Part shown: positions 8,752-16,126 of the stretch, one piece after another
How positions within the stretch are numbered: position 1 is the stretch's first letter
Layout: each line of letters starts with the position of its first letter
Assembly (NCBI GenBank): GCA_946886645.1
Contig: CAMPIY010000012.1
Span: 1-17,810 of the forward strand
DNA length: 17,810 nt
Reading direction: 5' to 3'
Origin: an uncultured Sphingomonas sp.
GTDB lineage: Bacteria; Pseudomonadota; Alphaproteobacteria; Sphingomonadales; Sphingomonadaceae
Translations under genes and position numbers: made by a program
The notes under the pieces: model-generated
The model's input: the letters and a program-made list of their open reading frames with translations, nothing else
Database searches by the model: none
What the model was told of the DNA's origin: nothing

Positions 8752-9903
8752 TCAGCTATGGTCGATGACGATAGAATCGATCTGGTTCGCGACATCCTCG
8801 AAGGCGTCGATGATCCGCTCCAGATGCTTGTAGATTTCGCGTCTCACGGCGAACTCGATCGAGCTCTTCTCACGATACGCCTGAAAAGCTTCCTTCAATC
8901 CTTCGGTGTGGAGTTGGTCGCCATGGCCTTCCATGCGCACCAGCCGCTCGGTAAGCTCATGCAGGCGTACGCCGTTTTTGCCCACGTCGCGGAGCAGCGG
9001 CATGGCCTCGGCCACCACCCTGGCGCTGTCGGTGACAATCGCGGCCATGTCCCTCATCTGCGGCTCGAAACCGGTGAACTGGTAGATGTCCACCTGTGAT
9101 GCCGCGGATTGCATTTCGTCGATCGCGTCGTCCATCGACCCGATAAGCCCGGTGATCGCGCCGCGATCGAAGGGGGTGAGGAAGGTCTGGCGAACGGTCT
9201 TCAAAGTCTCGCGGATGATCTCGTCGGCATCATGTTCGCGCTCGTAGATTTCGCGAATATGTTCAGCGGACTTGCCGTCGCCCTGAAAGAGCCTGCCGGT
9301 CGCATCGGCGGCGGCGACCAATGCCACGGCGTGGGCTTCGAACAATTCGAAAAAGCCGCCGGTCTTGGGCAGCAGGCGCTGAAACCAGGCAAACATTGGA
9401 CCTACCCTTGATTTTTCGGCGACGAAAGAGAGGACCCCGGTCCGCCTAGCCGCCTTGTTGAACTCAGTCGCGCCAAAGGAGCGGATGAGGTCGCGTAGAT
9501 CCTCTTCCTCGACCTTGTTGGCTGCCTCCGTCAGGCTGAACCAGCGCCGTTGCCTCTGATCCTTTTCCGCCCACTGATCCAGCTCGCGACTGACCTGTAA
9601 GGGGAAGACTTCAACGTCGGCCATCAACGACGCGCCGCTTCCGCGCCGCTTGCGATAGCGATAGCTGCCGAGCGGGGTCGGACAGACCACGCCGACCACG
9701 CCGGCCTCCTCTTCGGCTTCCTCTGCCGCCGCGCGATGCGGGTCGGCCCTAGCCGACAAATTGCCCTTGGGGATCACCCAGCGCTTCGACTCCCGGCTCG
9801 TCACGAGCAGGATCGACACCGGTGCATCCAGCGAAGATCCCGACGTACGATACGGCAAGGCGGCGATCTGGCGAATGACGCAAAAACCCCTGTTTGGCGG
9901 CAA
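8752..9903 (-). CDS. Nudix hydrolase - DUF47 (PhoU-like) fusion protein
   Basis: One uninterrupted 383-codon frame joins two normally separate proteins. Residues about 11-130 are a Nudix domain of the alphaproteobacterial type related to diphosphoinositol polyphosphate phosphohydrolases (ILLVTSRESKRWVIPKG, RRWFSLTEA). The Nudix box spans 47-69. It keeps Gly47, Glu62, Glu65, Glu66 and Gly68, but has Ala53 and Glu61 where the consensus has Glu and Arg. Residues 170-383 are a complete DUF47 protein starting MFAWFQRLLPKTG, with PhoU-like acidic motifs (EHDADEI, MDDAID, DAFEDVANQ). The start is uncertain: the only upstream candidate is a TTG at 9903, just past a terminator and without a Shine-Dalgarno. 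Met170 (9396) has GGGTAGG upstream, so DUF47 may also be made alone. It precedes pit by 22 bp. Confidence 0.85.
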   Translation of the reverse strand: MPPNRGFCVIRQIAALPYRTSGSSLDAPVSILLVTSRESKRWVIPKGNLSARADPHRAAAEEAEEEAGVVGVVCPTPLGSYRYRKRRGSGASLMADVEVFPLQVSRELDQWAEKDQRQRRWFSLTEAANKVEEEDLRDLIRSFGATEFNKAARRTGVLSFVAEKSRVGPMFAWFQRLLPKTGGFFELFEAHAVALVAAADATGRLFQGDGKSAEHIREIYEREHDADEIIRETLKTVRQTFLTPFDRGAITGLIGSMDDAIDEMQSAASQVDIYQFTGFEPQMRDMAAIVTDSARVVAEAMPLLRDVGKNGVRLHELTERLVRMEGHGDQLHTEGLKEAFQAYREKSSIEFAVRREIYKHLERIIDAFEDVANQIDSIVIDHS

Positions 9904-9905
9904 GG

Positions 9906-9935
9906 AAAATCCCCGCCGCGAAAGCGCGACGGGGA
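9906..9935 (-). terminator. Rho-independent terminator of clpP
   Basis: On the minus strand an 11-bp GC-rich stem (TCCCCGTCGCG pairing with CGCGGCGGGGA, one G-T wobble) closes a CTTT loop and is followed by TTTT. It lies 44 bp after the clpP stop. The next gene's putative TTG start is only 2 nt beyond the T run. The fold is strong and the placement is right for ending the clpP transcript. Confidence 0.87.
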
Positions 9936-9978
9936 CTAGAGCGGCTCGTGTGATGCCGCAAGAAAAATGACGGAAATG

Positions 9979-10644
9979 TTACGCCGGAGTGATGTCGGCG
10001 GCTCCGGTCGTATCGCCCTCGCCGGTTTCCGGGCGGCGATCGAACACCTCGTCGATCAAGCCCCAAGCCTTGGCCTCGTCGGCCTCCAGGAACTTGTCGC
10101 GGTCCATGGCCTTTTCGACCTCTTCAATCTTCTGGCCGGTGTACTTCGCGTAGAGAGCGTTGAGGCGAGTGCGCATGCGCAGGATCTCGCGTGCCTGGAT
10201 TTCGATGTCCGAGGCCATGCCCTGGGCGCCGCCCGACGGCTGGTGGATCATGATGCGGCTGTTGGTCAGCGCGACGCGCATGCCGGGCTCGCCGGCCGCC
10301 AGCAGGAAGCTGCCCATCGACGCCGCCTGGCCAATGCAGACTGTGCCGACCTTGGGCCGAATATATTGCATCGTGTCGTGGATCGCGAGGCCGGCCGTCA
10401 CCACGCCGCCCGGCGAGTTGATGTACATGAAGATGTCCTTCTTCGGGTTCTCGGACTCGAGGAAGAGCAGCTGGGCGGTGATGAGCGAGGCCATATGGTC
10501 CTCGATCGGGCCGGTAATGAACACGATCCGCTCGCGTAGCAGGCGCGAGTAAATGTCGAAGCTGCGCTCGCCGCGGTTCGACTGTTCGATGACGATGGGA
10601 ACGAGGCCGGCGGCGATATCTTGATGATCCATGGGAAACTTCAT
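9979..10644 (-). CDS. clpP: ATP-dependent Clp protease proteolytic subunit ClpP
   Basis: ClpP is the tetradecameric serine protease that works with ClpX or ClpA. The protein has 221 residues. The catalytic triad is complete: Ser109 in GQAASMGS, His134 in MIHQPSGG and Asp183 in DRDKF. The spacings of 25 and 49 residues equal those of E. coli ClpP. INSPGGVV is at 75-82. The family core starts at GLVPIVIEQ. The start could be the ATG at 10644 (AAGGA immediately before) or the ATG at 10632 (Met5). The gene has its own heat-shock-like promoter and a terminator, so it looks monocistronic. It lies between proA and the phosphate module, not next to clpX. Confidence 0.97.
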   Translation of the reverse strand: MKFPMDHQDIAAGLVPIVIEQSNRGERSFDIYSRLLRERIVFITGPIEDHMASLITAQLLFLESENPKKDIFMYINSPGGVVTAGLAIHDTMQYIRPKVGTVCIGQAASMGSFLLAAGEPGMRVALTNSRIMIHQPSGGAQGMASDIEIQAREILRMRTRLNALYAKYTGQKIEEVEKAMDRDKFLEADEAKAWGLIDEVFDRRPETGEGDTTGAADITPA

Positions 10645-10666
10645 GTCCTTGCGTTGCGTCGCGCCC

Positions 10667-10696
10667 TACATCGGGCGGTTTGCCGCTGGGTTCAAG
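10667..10696 (-). promoter_or_regulatory. Heat-shock (RpoH/sigma-32-like) promoter of clpP
   Basis: On the minus strand a perfect CTTGAA (10691-10696) is followed after 15 bp by CCCGATGTA (10667-10675), which differs from the sigma-32 consensus CCCCATNTA at one position. Predicted initiation near 10660 would leave a leader of about 16 nt with AAGGA before the ATG at 10644. This is the best promoter match in the window. Confidence 0.6.
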
Positions 10697-10716
10697 GCCG
10701 CTCGCGCTTCGATCGG

Positions 10717-11958
10717 TCAGGGCCGCGTCTGGCCGCTGCCCCGCACCTTATATTTGAAGCTGGTCAGCTGCTCCGGCCCGACGGGCCCCCGCGCGTGGAG
10801 CTTTCCGGTGGCGATCCCGATCTCCGCGCCGAAGCCGAATTCGCCGCCGTCCGCGAACTGGGTGGAGGCGTTCCAGATGGCGATGGCGCTGTCGACGCGG
10901 GACAGGAATTTCTCGGCAGCCGAGGCGTCCTCGGTGATGATCGCGTCGGTATGGCCGGTGCCGTGGCGCGCGATATGGTCGATCGCCTCGTCGATCCCGT
11001 CGACCAGCCGGACGGCGATGATCGGCGCGAGATATTCGGTGTCCCAATCCTCTGCGGTCGCCGCCTTCATCGGCACGAGGGCTCGCGCACCCTCATCGCC
11101 GCGCAGCTCGCAGCCTTCCAGGGCCTCCGCGATATCGGGGAGCAGTGACGGCGCAACCTCCCGGTCGATCAAAAGCGTTTCGGTGGCCCCGCAGACCGAG
11201 ACCCGCCGAAGCTTGGCGTTGCGGACGATTTCGACAGCCTTGGCGGGATCGGCGCCCGCATGGACATAGCTGTGGCAAATGCCTTCGAGGTGGCCCAGCA
11301 CCGGCACCCGCGCCTCGCGGCTCACTCGCTCGACCAGCGGCTTTCCGCCTCGCGGAATGATGAGATCGATTGCCCCGTCCAGGCCGGACAGCAACATCCC
11401 TACCGCCTCCCGGTCGGTAGTGGCGACCATCTGAACTGCATTCGGATCGAGCGCCGCATCCTCCAGCCCCCGGACCAAGGCCGCGTGAATGGCGATCGCG
11501 CTTCGCTGGGCGTCCGATCCTGATCGCAGGATCACCGCATTGCCCGACCTCAGGCAAATGGCCGCGGCGTCGGCCGTCACGTTGGGGCGCGCTTCGTAGA
11601 TCATGCCGATGACGCCGATCGGCGTCCGGACCCGGGCAATGTCGAGCCCGTTGGGCCGGACCCAGCGCGCGATTTCGGTCCCGACCGGATCGGGCAGGTC
11701 CGCGATCTGCTCGAGCGAGACAGCGATGGCCTCGAGCCGCTCGGGATCGAGCATGAGCCGGTCCCGATGGGCCGTGGCCTCGGCCATGTCGGCGGCGTTC
11801 GCCTCCAGGATCGCGCGTTCGGCTTCGCGCAGGCGAGCAGCCATAGCCCGGATGGCGGCGCTTCTCTGCTCCGCGGGAGCAAGCGCCAGCGCCTCCGCCG
11901 CGCGCCTTGCCGCCTGGCCCATCGCGCGCATTTCATCCTGGAGGGCCGATGACGTCAT
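10717..11958 (-). CDS. proA: Gamma-glutamyl phosphate reductase (proline biosynthesis)
   Basis: ProA reduces gamma-glutamyl phosphate to glutamate-5-semialdehyde with NADPH, the second step of proline synthesis. The protein has 413 residues, the usual length. Family motifs are [14 protein letters not shown] (115-128), [13 protein letters not shown] (138-150), [10 protein letters not shown] (200-209) and [10 protein letters not shown] (223-232). The nucleophile is Cys256 in VCGATETLL. The ATG at 11958 overlaps the proB stop by four bases (ATGA) and has no obvious Shine-Dalgarno, so translation is probably coupled to proB. Unlike the common alphaproteobacterial obg-proB-proA-nadD order, the next gene here is clpP. 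Confidence 0.97.
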   Translation of the reverse strand: MTSSALQDEMRAMGQAARRAAEALALAPAEQRSAAIRAMAARLREAERAILEANAADMAEATAHRDRLMLDPERLEAIAVSLEQIADLPDPVGTEIARWVRPNGLDIARVRTPIGVIGMIYEARPNVTADAAAICLRSGNAVILRSGSDAQRSAIAIHAALVRGLEDAALDPNAVQMVATTDREAVGMLLSGLDGAIDLIIPRGGKPLVERVSREARVPVLGHLEGICHSYVHAGADPAKAVEIVRNAKLRRVSVCGATETLLIDREVAPSLLPDIAEALEGCELRGDEGARALVPMKAATAEDWDTEYLAPIIAVRLVDGIDEAIDHIARHGTGHTDAIITEDASAAEKFLSRVDSAIAIWNASTQFADGGEFGFGAEIGIATGKLHARGPVGPEQLTSFKYKVRGSGQTRP

Positions 11959-13073
11959 GACAGCACCAAATCGTCCCGGTGGATCAACTCGTCTCCGCGG
12001 CTATACCCCAGAATGGCTGCGATTTCGCTCGCCTTTCGGCCCAGGATCGCTCGTGCTTCGGCCGCGCCGTAGCGGACGATCCCCCTCGCGATTTCCGCGC
12101 CGTCCGGACCAACCACAACCACCGACGAGCCCTGAACGAAATCGCCCTCGGCATCGCGGCAGCCCGATGGGAGCAGGCTCCGGCCCTGCCTCAGCGCCGA
12201 TACCGCGCCCTCATCGACCATCAGCTTGCCCACAGGGGCCAGGCTGCCCGCAATCCATGCTTTATAGGCGCTGACGGGTGAGCCATGCGCGGTGACCATC
12301 GTCCCGCGCGCCGTCCCCTTCGAAAGCGCTGCCAGTGGATGATCGCATATTCCGCTGGCAATCAGCGTCGCGCACCCAGAACCTTGCGCAATGCGTGCCG
12401 CTTCCAGCTTGGTCCGCATTCCGCCGGTGCCCGGGCCAGAGGCTGAAGCATCGCCAGCGGTCGACAGCAACCGCTCATCGATGGTCTCCACCACGGCACA
12501 ATGCTTTGCCGATGGGTCGCGCCGAGGGTCTGTTTCGTAGAGCCCATCGACATCGCTCAGCAGGATTAGCAGGTCGGCTCCCGCCATCTGCGCGATCCTG
12601 GCTGATAGCCGATCGTTATCGCCGTATCTCAGCTCCTCCGTCGCCACGCTGTCATTCTCGTTGACGATCGGGATCGCGCCATTGCGGTGAAGCATGTCCA
12701 GCGTCGAGCGGGCATTGCGCCAGCGCCGCCGGGATTCGGTGTCGCCGATGGTGAGCAGCAATTGGGCCGTGACCTTGCCGCTGTCGGCGAAGGCGGACTG
12801 CCATGCCTGCATCAGTAGCGGCTGCCCGATGGCGGCCGCGGCCTGCTTGGCGTCGAGGCGCCGGTTCTTCGCCAGGCCGGCCCGCTCCCGGCCCATCGCC
12901 ACGGCGCCCGATGACACGATTATGACGGCCTTGCCCTCATCCATCAGTGCCGCGAGGTCCGCCGCCAGCGACTTCAGCCATTGCGAGCGATCGTCGCCAT
13001 GCCCGACCAGCAGGGATGAACCGACTTTGACGGTGATCCGGCGGGCGGAGCCGAGGAGCGACGCGGGAGCCAT
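11955..13073 (-). CDS. proB: Glutamate 5-kinase (proline biosynthesis)
   Basis: ProB phosphorylates glutamate to gamma-glutamyl phosphate and is normally feedback-inhibited by proline. The protein has 372 residues, the usual length. The amino-acid kinase domain shows KVGSS (16-20), VSSGAVAMG (53-61), [11 protein letters not shown] (137-147), [11 protein letters not shown] (173-183) and GTGGMRTK (215-222). A C-terminal PUA domain occupies about 280-360. The ATG at 13073 lies 7 bp after the glycosyltransferase stop without a clear Shine-Dalgarno, and the 3' end overlaps proA. Glycosyltransferase, proB and proA are therefore likely one transcript. Confidence 0.97.
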   Translation of the reverse strand: MAPASLLGSARRITVKVGSSLLVGHGDDRSQWLKSLAADLAALMDEGKAVIIVSSGAVAMGRERAGLAKNRRLDAKQAAAAIGQPLLMQAWQSAFADSGKVTAQLLLTIGDTESRRRWRNARSTLDMLHRNGAIPIVNENDSVATEELRYGDNDRLSARIAQMAGADLLILLSDVDGLYETDPRRDPSAKHCAVVETIDERLLSTAGDASASGPGTGGMRTKLEAARIAQGSGCATLIASGICDHPLAALSKGTARGTMVTAHGSPVSAYKAWIAGSLAPVGKLMVDEGAVSALRQGRSLLPSGCRDAEGDFVQGSSVVVVGPDGAEIARGIVRYGAAEARAILGRKASEIAAILGYSRGDELIHRDDLVLS

Positions 13074-13080
13074 GGCGTCG

Positions 13081-14016
13081 CTAAGATTTGGGCTGGGTGG
13101 CCTGGTACGAAAGATAGAAGAGGCGGCGCAACTCCCGCCGTCCGCGCGTCACCGTGTCGAGGATCAAACCGGCGAAGAAGCTGAGCACCGCGATCACCAC
13201 CATTCCGGTCACCAGGATGGCCGTCGGAAAGCGCGGCACCAATCCTGTGTCGAGGTAGGTCAGCACCAGCGGGATAGCGAGGATGACCGCCACGCTCAGA
13301 AGCAGCGCGCCGAGGCCGCCGTAGAACAGCACCGGCCGTTCGACACGATAAAGCGTCCCGATCGTCTTCAGGATTCGCCAGCCGTCGCGATAGGTGGAGA
13401 GCTTCGATGCCGATCCTTCCGGGCGGGCGCCATAGGCCGTCTCGATCTCGCCGACCGGCATCCGGAGTTCCAGCGCATGGACGCTCATCTCCGTCTCGAT
13501 CTCGAAGCCTTCGGAGAGGACGGGGAAGCTCTTCACGAACCGGCGTGAGAAGACCCGATAGCCGGAGAAAATATCGGTGAAGCTGCGCCCGAACAGGCCG
13601 GCCAGGAGGCGCGTAAACAGGCGGTTCCCGATGACATGGCCACCGCGATAGGCTTCCTTGGCTTCGTGCTGGCGGGTGCCGACGACCATATCGAGCTCGT
13701 CGTCGACCAGCATCCGCACCATCTCGGGCGCGGCCTTGGGATCGTAGGTCAGGTCGCCGTCCGCCATGACATAGACGTCGGCATCGACGTCGGCGAACAT
13801 GCGGCGGACAACGTGGCCCTTGCCCTGCTGACGCTCGGTCCGCACGATCGCGCCTGACGACTTCGCCAACTCGACCGTCCGGTCTCGGCTGTTGTTGTCA
13901 TAAACGTAGATGGTCGCTGACGGCAGTGCGGCGCGGAAGCCGGCGATCGTCTGAGAGATCGCTGCTTCCTCATTGTAGCAGGGCAGCAGGACCGCAATGC
14001 GCAGGCTGTCGTTCAC
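13081..14016 (-). CDS. Family 2 glycosyltransferase, DPM1-like with two C-terminal membrane helices
   Basis: The protein has 311 residues. The GT-A fold of family 2 begins with VLLPCYNEE (9-17) and VYDNNSRDRT (38-47). The metal- and sugar-nucleotide-binding motif is D86-G-D88 in MADGD, and the acceptor loop has FSGYRVFSRR. Two hydrophobic helices near 227-250 and 262-285 anchor it in the inner membrane. This layout suggests transfer of a sugar to a polyprenyl phosphate, as in dolichol-phosphate mannose synthase relatives; donor and acceptor cannot be read. The start is a GTG at 14016 preceded by GGGGTAGGGG. It lies 33 bp after tig, with no convincing terminator between, and 7 bp before proB. 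Confidence 0.92.
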   Translation of the reverse strand: MNDSLRIAVLLPCYNEEAAISQTIAGFRAALPSATIYVYDNNSRDRTVELAKSSGAIVRTERQQGKGHVVRRMFADVDADVYVMADGDLTYDPKAAPEMVRMLVDDELDMVVGTRQHEAKEAYRGGHVIGNRLFTRLLAGLFGRSFTDIFSGYRVFSRRFVKSFPVLSEGFEIETEMSVHALELRMPVGEIETAYGARPEGSASKLSTYRDGWRILKTIGTLYRVERPVLFYGGLGALLLSVAVILAIPLVLTYLDTGLVPRFPTAILVTGMVVIAVLSFFAGLILDTVTRGRRELRRLFYLSYQATQPKS

Positions 14017-14049
14017 GGATGCACCCCTACCCCGTTCGGGCTGAGCGGA

Positions 14050-15573
14050 TTATTTCTTCTTCGCCGGAGCCTTCTTCGCCGGAGCCTTTTCGGCCTTCGC
14101 CGGAGCGGCCGCCTTCTTCGCAGCAGGCTTGGCTTCCGCCTTGGCCGGCTCGGCCTTCTTGGCGGCGGGCTTCTTCGCCGCAGCCTTCTTGGCCGGCTTC
14201 GCCTCGGCGTGGTCATGGCCGCAGCCCGGACCGTGGACGTGGCCTTCCTCGCTCTCGAGGTCGGCTTCCAGCTCCTCGCGGGTCACCGCACGCTCGCTGA
14301 CCTCGGCCTTGTCGAACAAGAAATCGACGACCTTGTCTTCATAGAGCGGCGCGCGAAGCTGCGCGGCGGCCATCGGGTTCTGCTGGACGTAGCGGACGAA
14401 GGCCTCGCGGTCTTTCGGCTGGTACTGGGCAGCCGCCTGGCCGATCAGACGGTTCATTTCCTGCTGGGTCACGTCGATGCCGTTGGCAGCGCCGATTTCC
14501 GACAGCAGCAGGCCCAGGCGCACGCGGCGCACCGCGATGTTGCGATATTCCTCGGCGTCGCCCTCGATTTCCTTGAGAGCGGCGGCCGGATCGGCCTCGT
14601 GGCTCGCCTCATGGCGGAGCTGCGCCATGATATTCTCATATTCGGCTTCGACCATCGACGGCGGCACGTCGAAGTCATGGCCCGCGGCCAGCTGGTCGAG
14701 CAGGCGACGCTTCATGTGCGTGCGGGTCAGGCCGTTGAGTTCCTGCTGCTGCTGGTCGCGGAGCAGGCCCTTCAGCTGGTCGAGATCGTTAAGGCCGAGC
14801 TGCTTGGCGAAATCGTTGTCGAGCTTGGTCTCGCCCGGCACCTTCACCGCGCTGACCTTGATGTCGAAGGTCGCCGGCTGGCCCTTGAGGTTCTCGGCGC
14901 CATAATCGTCCGGGAAGGTGACGTTGAGCTGCTTCTCGTCGCCGACCTTCAGGCCGATCATCTGATCCTCGAAGCCCGGGATCAGCTGGCCGGAACCGAG
15001 TACGACCGCCATGCCCTCGCCGGTGCCGCCCTCGAATGCGACGCCATCGACCTTGCCGGCGAAATCGATCACGACCTGGTCGCCCTTGGCGGCCTTATGA
15101 CCCTTCTTGGCGTCCTCGAAACGGGCCTGCGAAGCGGCGAGCTGCTTCAGCTGCTCGTTAACCGCCTTTTCGTCGGTCTCGACCGTCAGCCGCTCCAGCT
15201 TCAGGCCGTCGATCTTCGGCTTCGGCACGTCGGGCAGCGTTTCCAGGCGAACCTTGATCTCGGCATCCTTGCCGGTCTCATAGCTCTCGTCGAGTTCGAC
15301 CTCCGGCTGCATCGCCGGGCGGATCTTCTTGTCGGCCAGAAGCTGCTGGACACTGTCCTGGACCGCCGTGTTCAGAGCATCGCGCATCAGCGCTTCGCCA
15401 TGCATCTTGCGAATGAGGTTCGGCGGAACCTTGCCGGGACGGAAGCCGGGCATGCGCACGGTCGGCGCGATGCGCTTGATCTCGCCGTCGACGCGGGCGT
15501 CGATGTCCTTGGCGGGAATGGTCAGCGTGTAGGCCCGCTTCAGGCCTTCGTTTTCCGTCTCGACGGTCTTCAT
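14050..15573 (-). CDS. tig: Trigger factor chaperone with extended His-rich and Lys/Ala-rich tail
   Basis: Trigger factor binds the ribosome exit tunnel and shields nascent chains. The protein has 507 residues, compared with about 430 in E. coli. The N-terminal ribosome-binding signature GFRPGKVPP is at about 45-53. A FKBP-type peptidyl-prolyl isomerase domain lies near 155-245 (GDQVVIDFAGKVDG, GSGQLIPGFEDQ), followed by the helical chaperone domain. The excess length is the tail: a His/Cys cluster HVHGPGCGHDH at 445-455, then 52 residues of Ala, Lys, Pro and a few Glu with 18 lysines, resembling histone H1 tails. The ATG at 15573 gives the family start MKTVETENEG. The open frame continues upstream into the tRNA and is not coding there. 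It lies 54 bp downstream of tRNA-Leu. Confidence 0.96.
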   Translation of the reverse strand: MKTVETENEGLKRAYTLTIPAKDIDARVDGEIKRIAPTVRMPGFRPGKVPPNLIRKMHGEALMRDALNTAVQDSVQQLLADKKIRPAMQPEVELDESYETGKDAEIKVRLETLPDVPKPKIDGLKLERLTVETDEKAVNEQLKQLAASQARFEDAKKGHKAAKGDQVVIDFAGKVDGVAFEGGTGEGMAVVLGSGQLIPGFEDQMIGLKVGDEKQLNVTFPDDYGAENLKGQPATFDIKVSAVKVPGETKLDNDFAKQLGLNDLDQLKGLLRDQQQQELNGLTRTHMKRRLLDQLAAGHDFDVPPSMVEAEYENIMAQLRHEASHEADPAAALKEIEGDAEEYRNIAVRRVRLGLLLSEIGAANGIDVTQQEMNRLIGQAAAQYQPKDREAFVRYVQQNPMAAAQLRAPLYEDKVVDFLFDKAEVSERAVTREELEADLESEEGHVHGPGCGHDHAEAKPAKKAAAKKPAAKKAEPAKAEAKPAAKKAAAPAKAEKAPAKKAPAKKK

Positions 15574-15627
15574 GGTCACGGGCTTGTATCCTAGTTCGAA
15601 AATTCCGGTGCGTGTCACACGGGGCGG

Positions 15628-15712
15628 TGGTGCGGGCGAAGGGACTCGAACCCCCACATCTTGCGATACTGGTACCTAAAACCAGCGCGTCTACCAATTC
15701 CGCCACGCCCGC
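15628..15712 (-). tRNA. tRNA-Leu, anticodon UAG
   Basis: A complete type II cloverleaf. The acceptor GCGGGCG (15706-15712) pairs with CGCCCGC (15632-15638), followed by discriminator A and an encoded CCA (15628-15630). The D-arm contains AATTGGTAGACGC. The anticodon stem CTGGT/ACCAG encloses TTTAGGT, giving anticodon TAG (15676-15678). A long variable arm typical of tRNA-Leu and a TTCGAGT T-loop are present. It reads CUA and probably other CUN codons. It lies just upstream of tig on the same strand and may be processed from a tig cotranscript. Confidence 0.97.
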
Positions 15713-15735
15713 GCGGACGCCTTTAAGGTGCGCGG

Positions 15736-15763
15736 CCTATAGCAAGGATCAGCGCGGGGGCAA
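15736..15763 (-). promoter_or_regulatory. Housekeeping-type promoter of tRNA-Leu (and possibly tig)
   Basis: On the minus strand TTGCCC (15758-15763) is followed after 16 bp by TATAGG (15736-15741). Initiation near 15729 would be about 17 nt before the mature tRNA 5' end. No separate strong promoter is seen in the 54 bp between the tRNA and tig, so tig may share it. Confidence 0.5.
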
Positions 15764-15827
15764 GAGCGACGGGATGAGCAACTTCGTGGGCGCGGCGAGG
15801 TTATGTCGTGAAGAGGAGTAGGTTTTC

Positions 15828-15998
15828 ATGCAAGACGTTCCGCGACCCGACAGCCCGCCGCCCGAAACTCCGCCGCCACCGACCGAACCGGCACAGCCGA
15901 GCCAGCCCGCACAGCCGACAATCCCGCCGGCCGAAGCGCCCGCGCCGCCCCCGGATGTCGACATTCCGGCACCTGGCACGCCAGGGGTGGGCGACTGA
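15828..15998 (+). CDS. Small proline-rich hypothetical protein (56 aa)
   Basis: The ORF starts ATG (MQDVPRPDSPPPE) and ends TGA. Pro and Ala dominate, with recurring acidic residues (PPTEPAQPSQPAQP, PPPDVDIPAPGTP). There is no signal peptide, membrane segment or cysteine. AGGAG and GTAGG lie 6-14 nt upstream of the ATG, which supports translation. A 15-codon ORF (15774-15821) precedes it but is not called. The composition could arise from GC-rich DNA, so its reality is uncertain. Together with the next ORF it fills the roughly 400-bp space between the tRNA-Leu gene and the lipoprotein gene. Confidence 0.45.
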   Translation: MQDVPRPDSPPPETPPPPTEPAQPSQPAQPTIPPAEAPAPPPDVDIPAPGTPGVGD

Positions 15999-16000
15999 CG

Positions 16001-16126
16001 ATGGCCAGCAAACCGCCGCGGCCGGGCTCGACCCCGCCGCCGATGCAGGAGCCGGGGCAGGTTCCGCCGCTGCCCGGCGAGCCGGAGCCGCCGCCTCCGC
16101 CCGATCCGGTTGCGCCGCCTAGCTAA
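16001..16126 (+). CDS. Second small proline-rich hypothetical protein (41 aa)
   Basis: The ORF starts ATG 2 nt after the previous stop (TGA-CG-ATG) and reads MASKPPRPGSTPPPMQEPG, continuing with Pro, Glu and Gly to TAA. Composition is similar to its neighbour, suggesting a tandem pair translated from one mRNA. Its last 8 nt overlap the 3' end of the convergent lipoprotein gene. It has no clear Shine-Dalgarno of its own, so coupling to the first ORF would be needed. Function is unknown and the coding status is doubtful. Confidence 0.38.
   Translation: MASKPPRPGSTPPPMQEPGQVPPLPGEPEPPPPPDPVAPPS

Noticed and set aside
14017..14049. CCCGAACGGG between tig and the glycosyltransferase considered as a terminator
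   Set aside because: The stem is too short and no T run follows; the G-rich part more likely serves as a ribosome-binding site.
14054..14203. GC-rich imperfect tandem repeat considered as a possible repeat array
   Set aside because: The repetition is explained by the Lys/Ala/Pro codons of the trigger factor tail; there are no uniform spacers or direct repeats as in CRISPR.
14209..15594. 461-codon plus-strand frame opposite tig
   Set aside because: It is antisense to trigger factor. Long antisense frames are expected in GC-rich DNA with strong third-position bias.
15574..15657. N-terminal extension of trigger factor
   Set aside because: It would read into the tRNA-Leu gene. The family N-terminus MKTVETENEG starts at 15573.
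15774..15821. 15-codon ORF (MSNFVGAARLCREEE) considered as a leader peptide
   Set aside because: It is too short to judge, has no strong ribosome-binding site, and shows no attenuator-like structure after it.
15972..15985. Inverted repeat CCTGG-CACG-CCAGG considered as a terminator
   Set aside because: The stem is only 5 bp, has no T run, and lies inside a small ORF.
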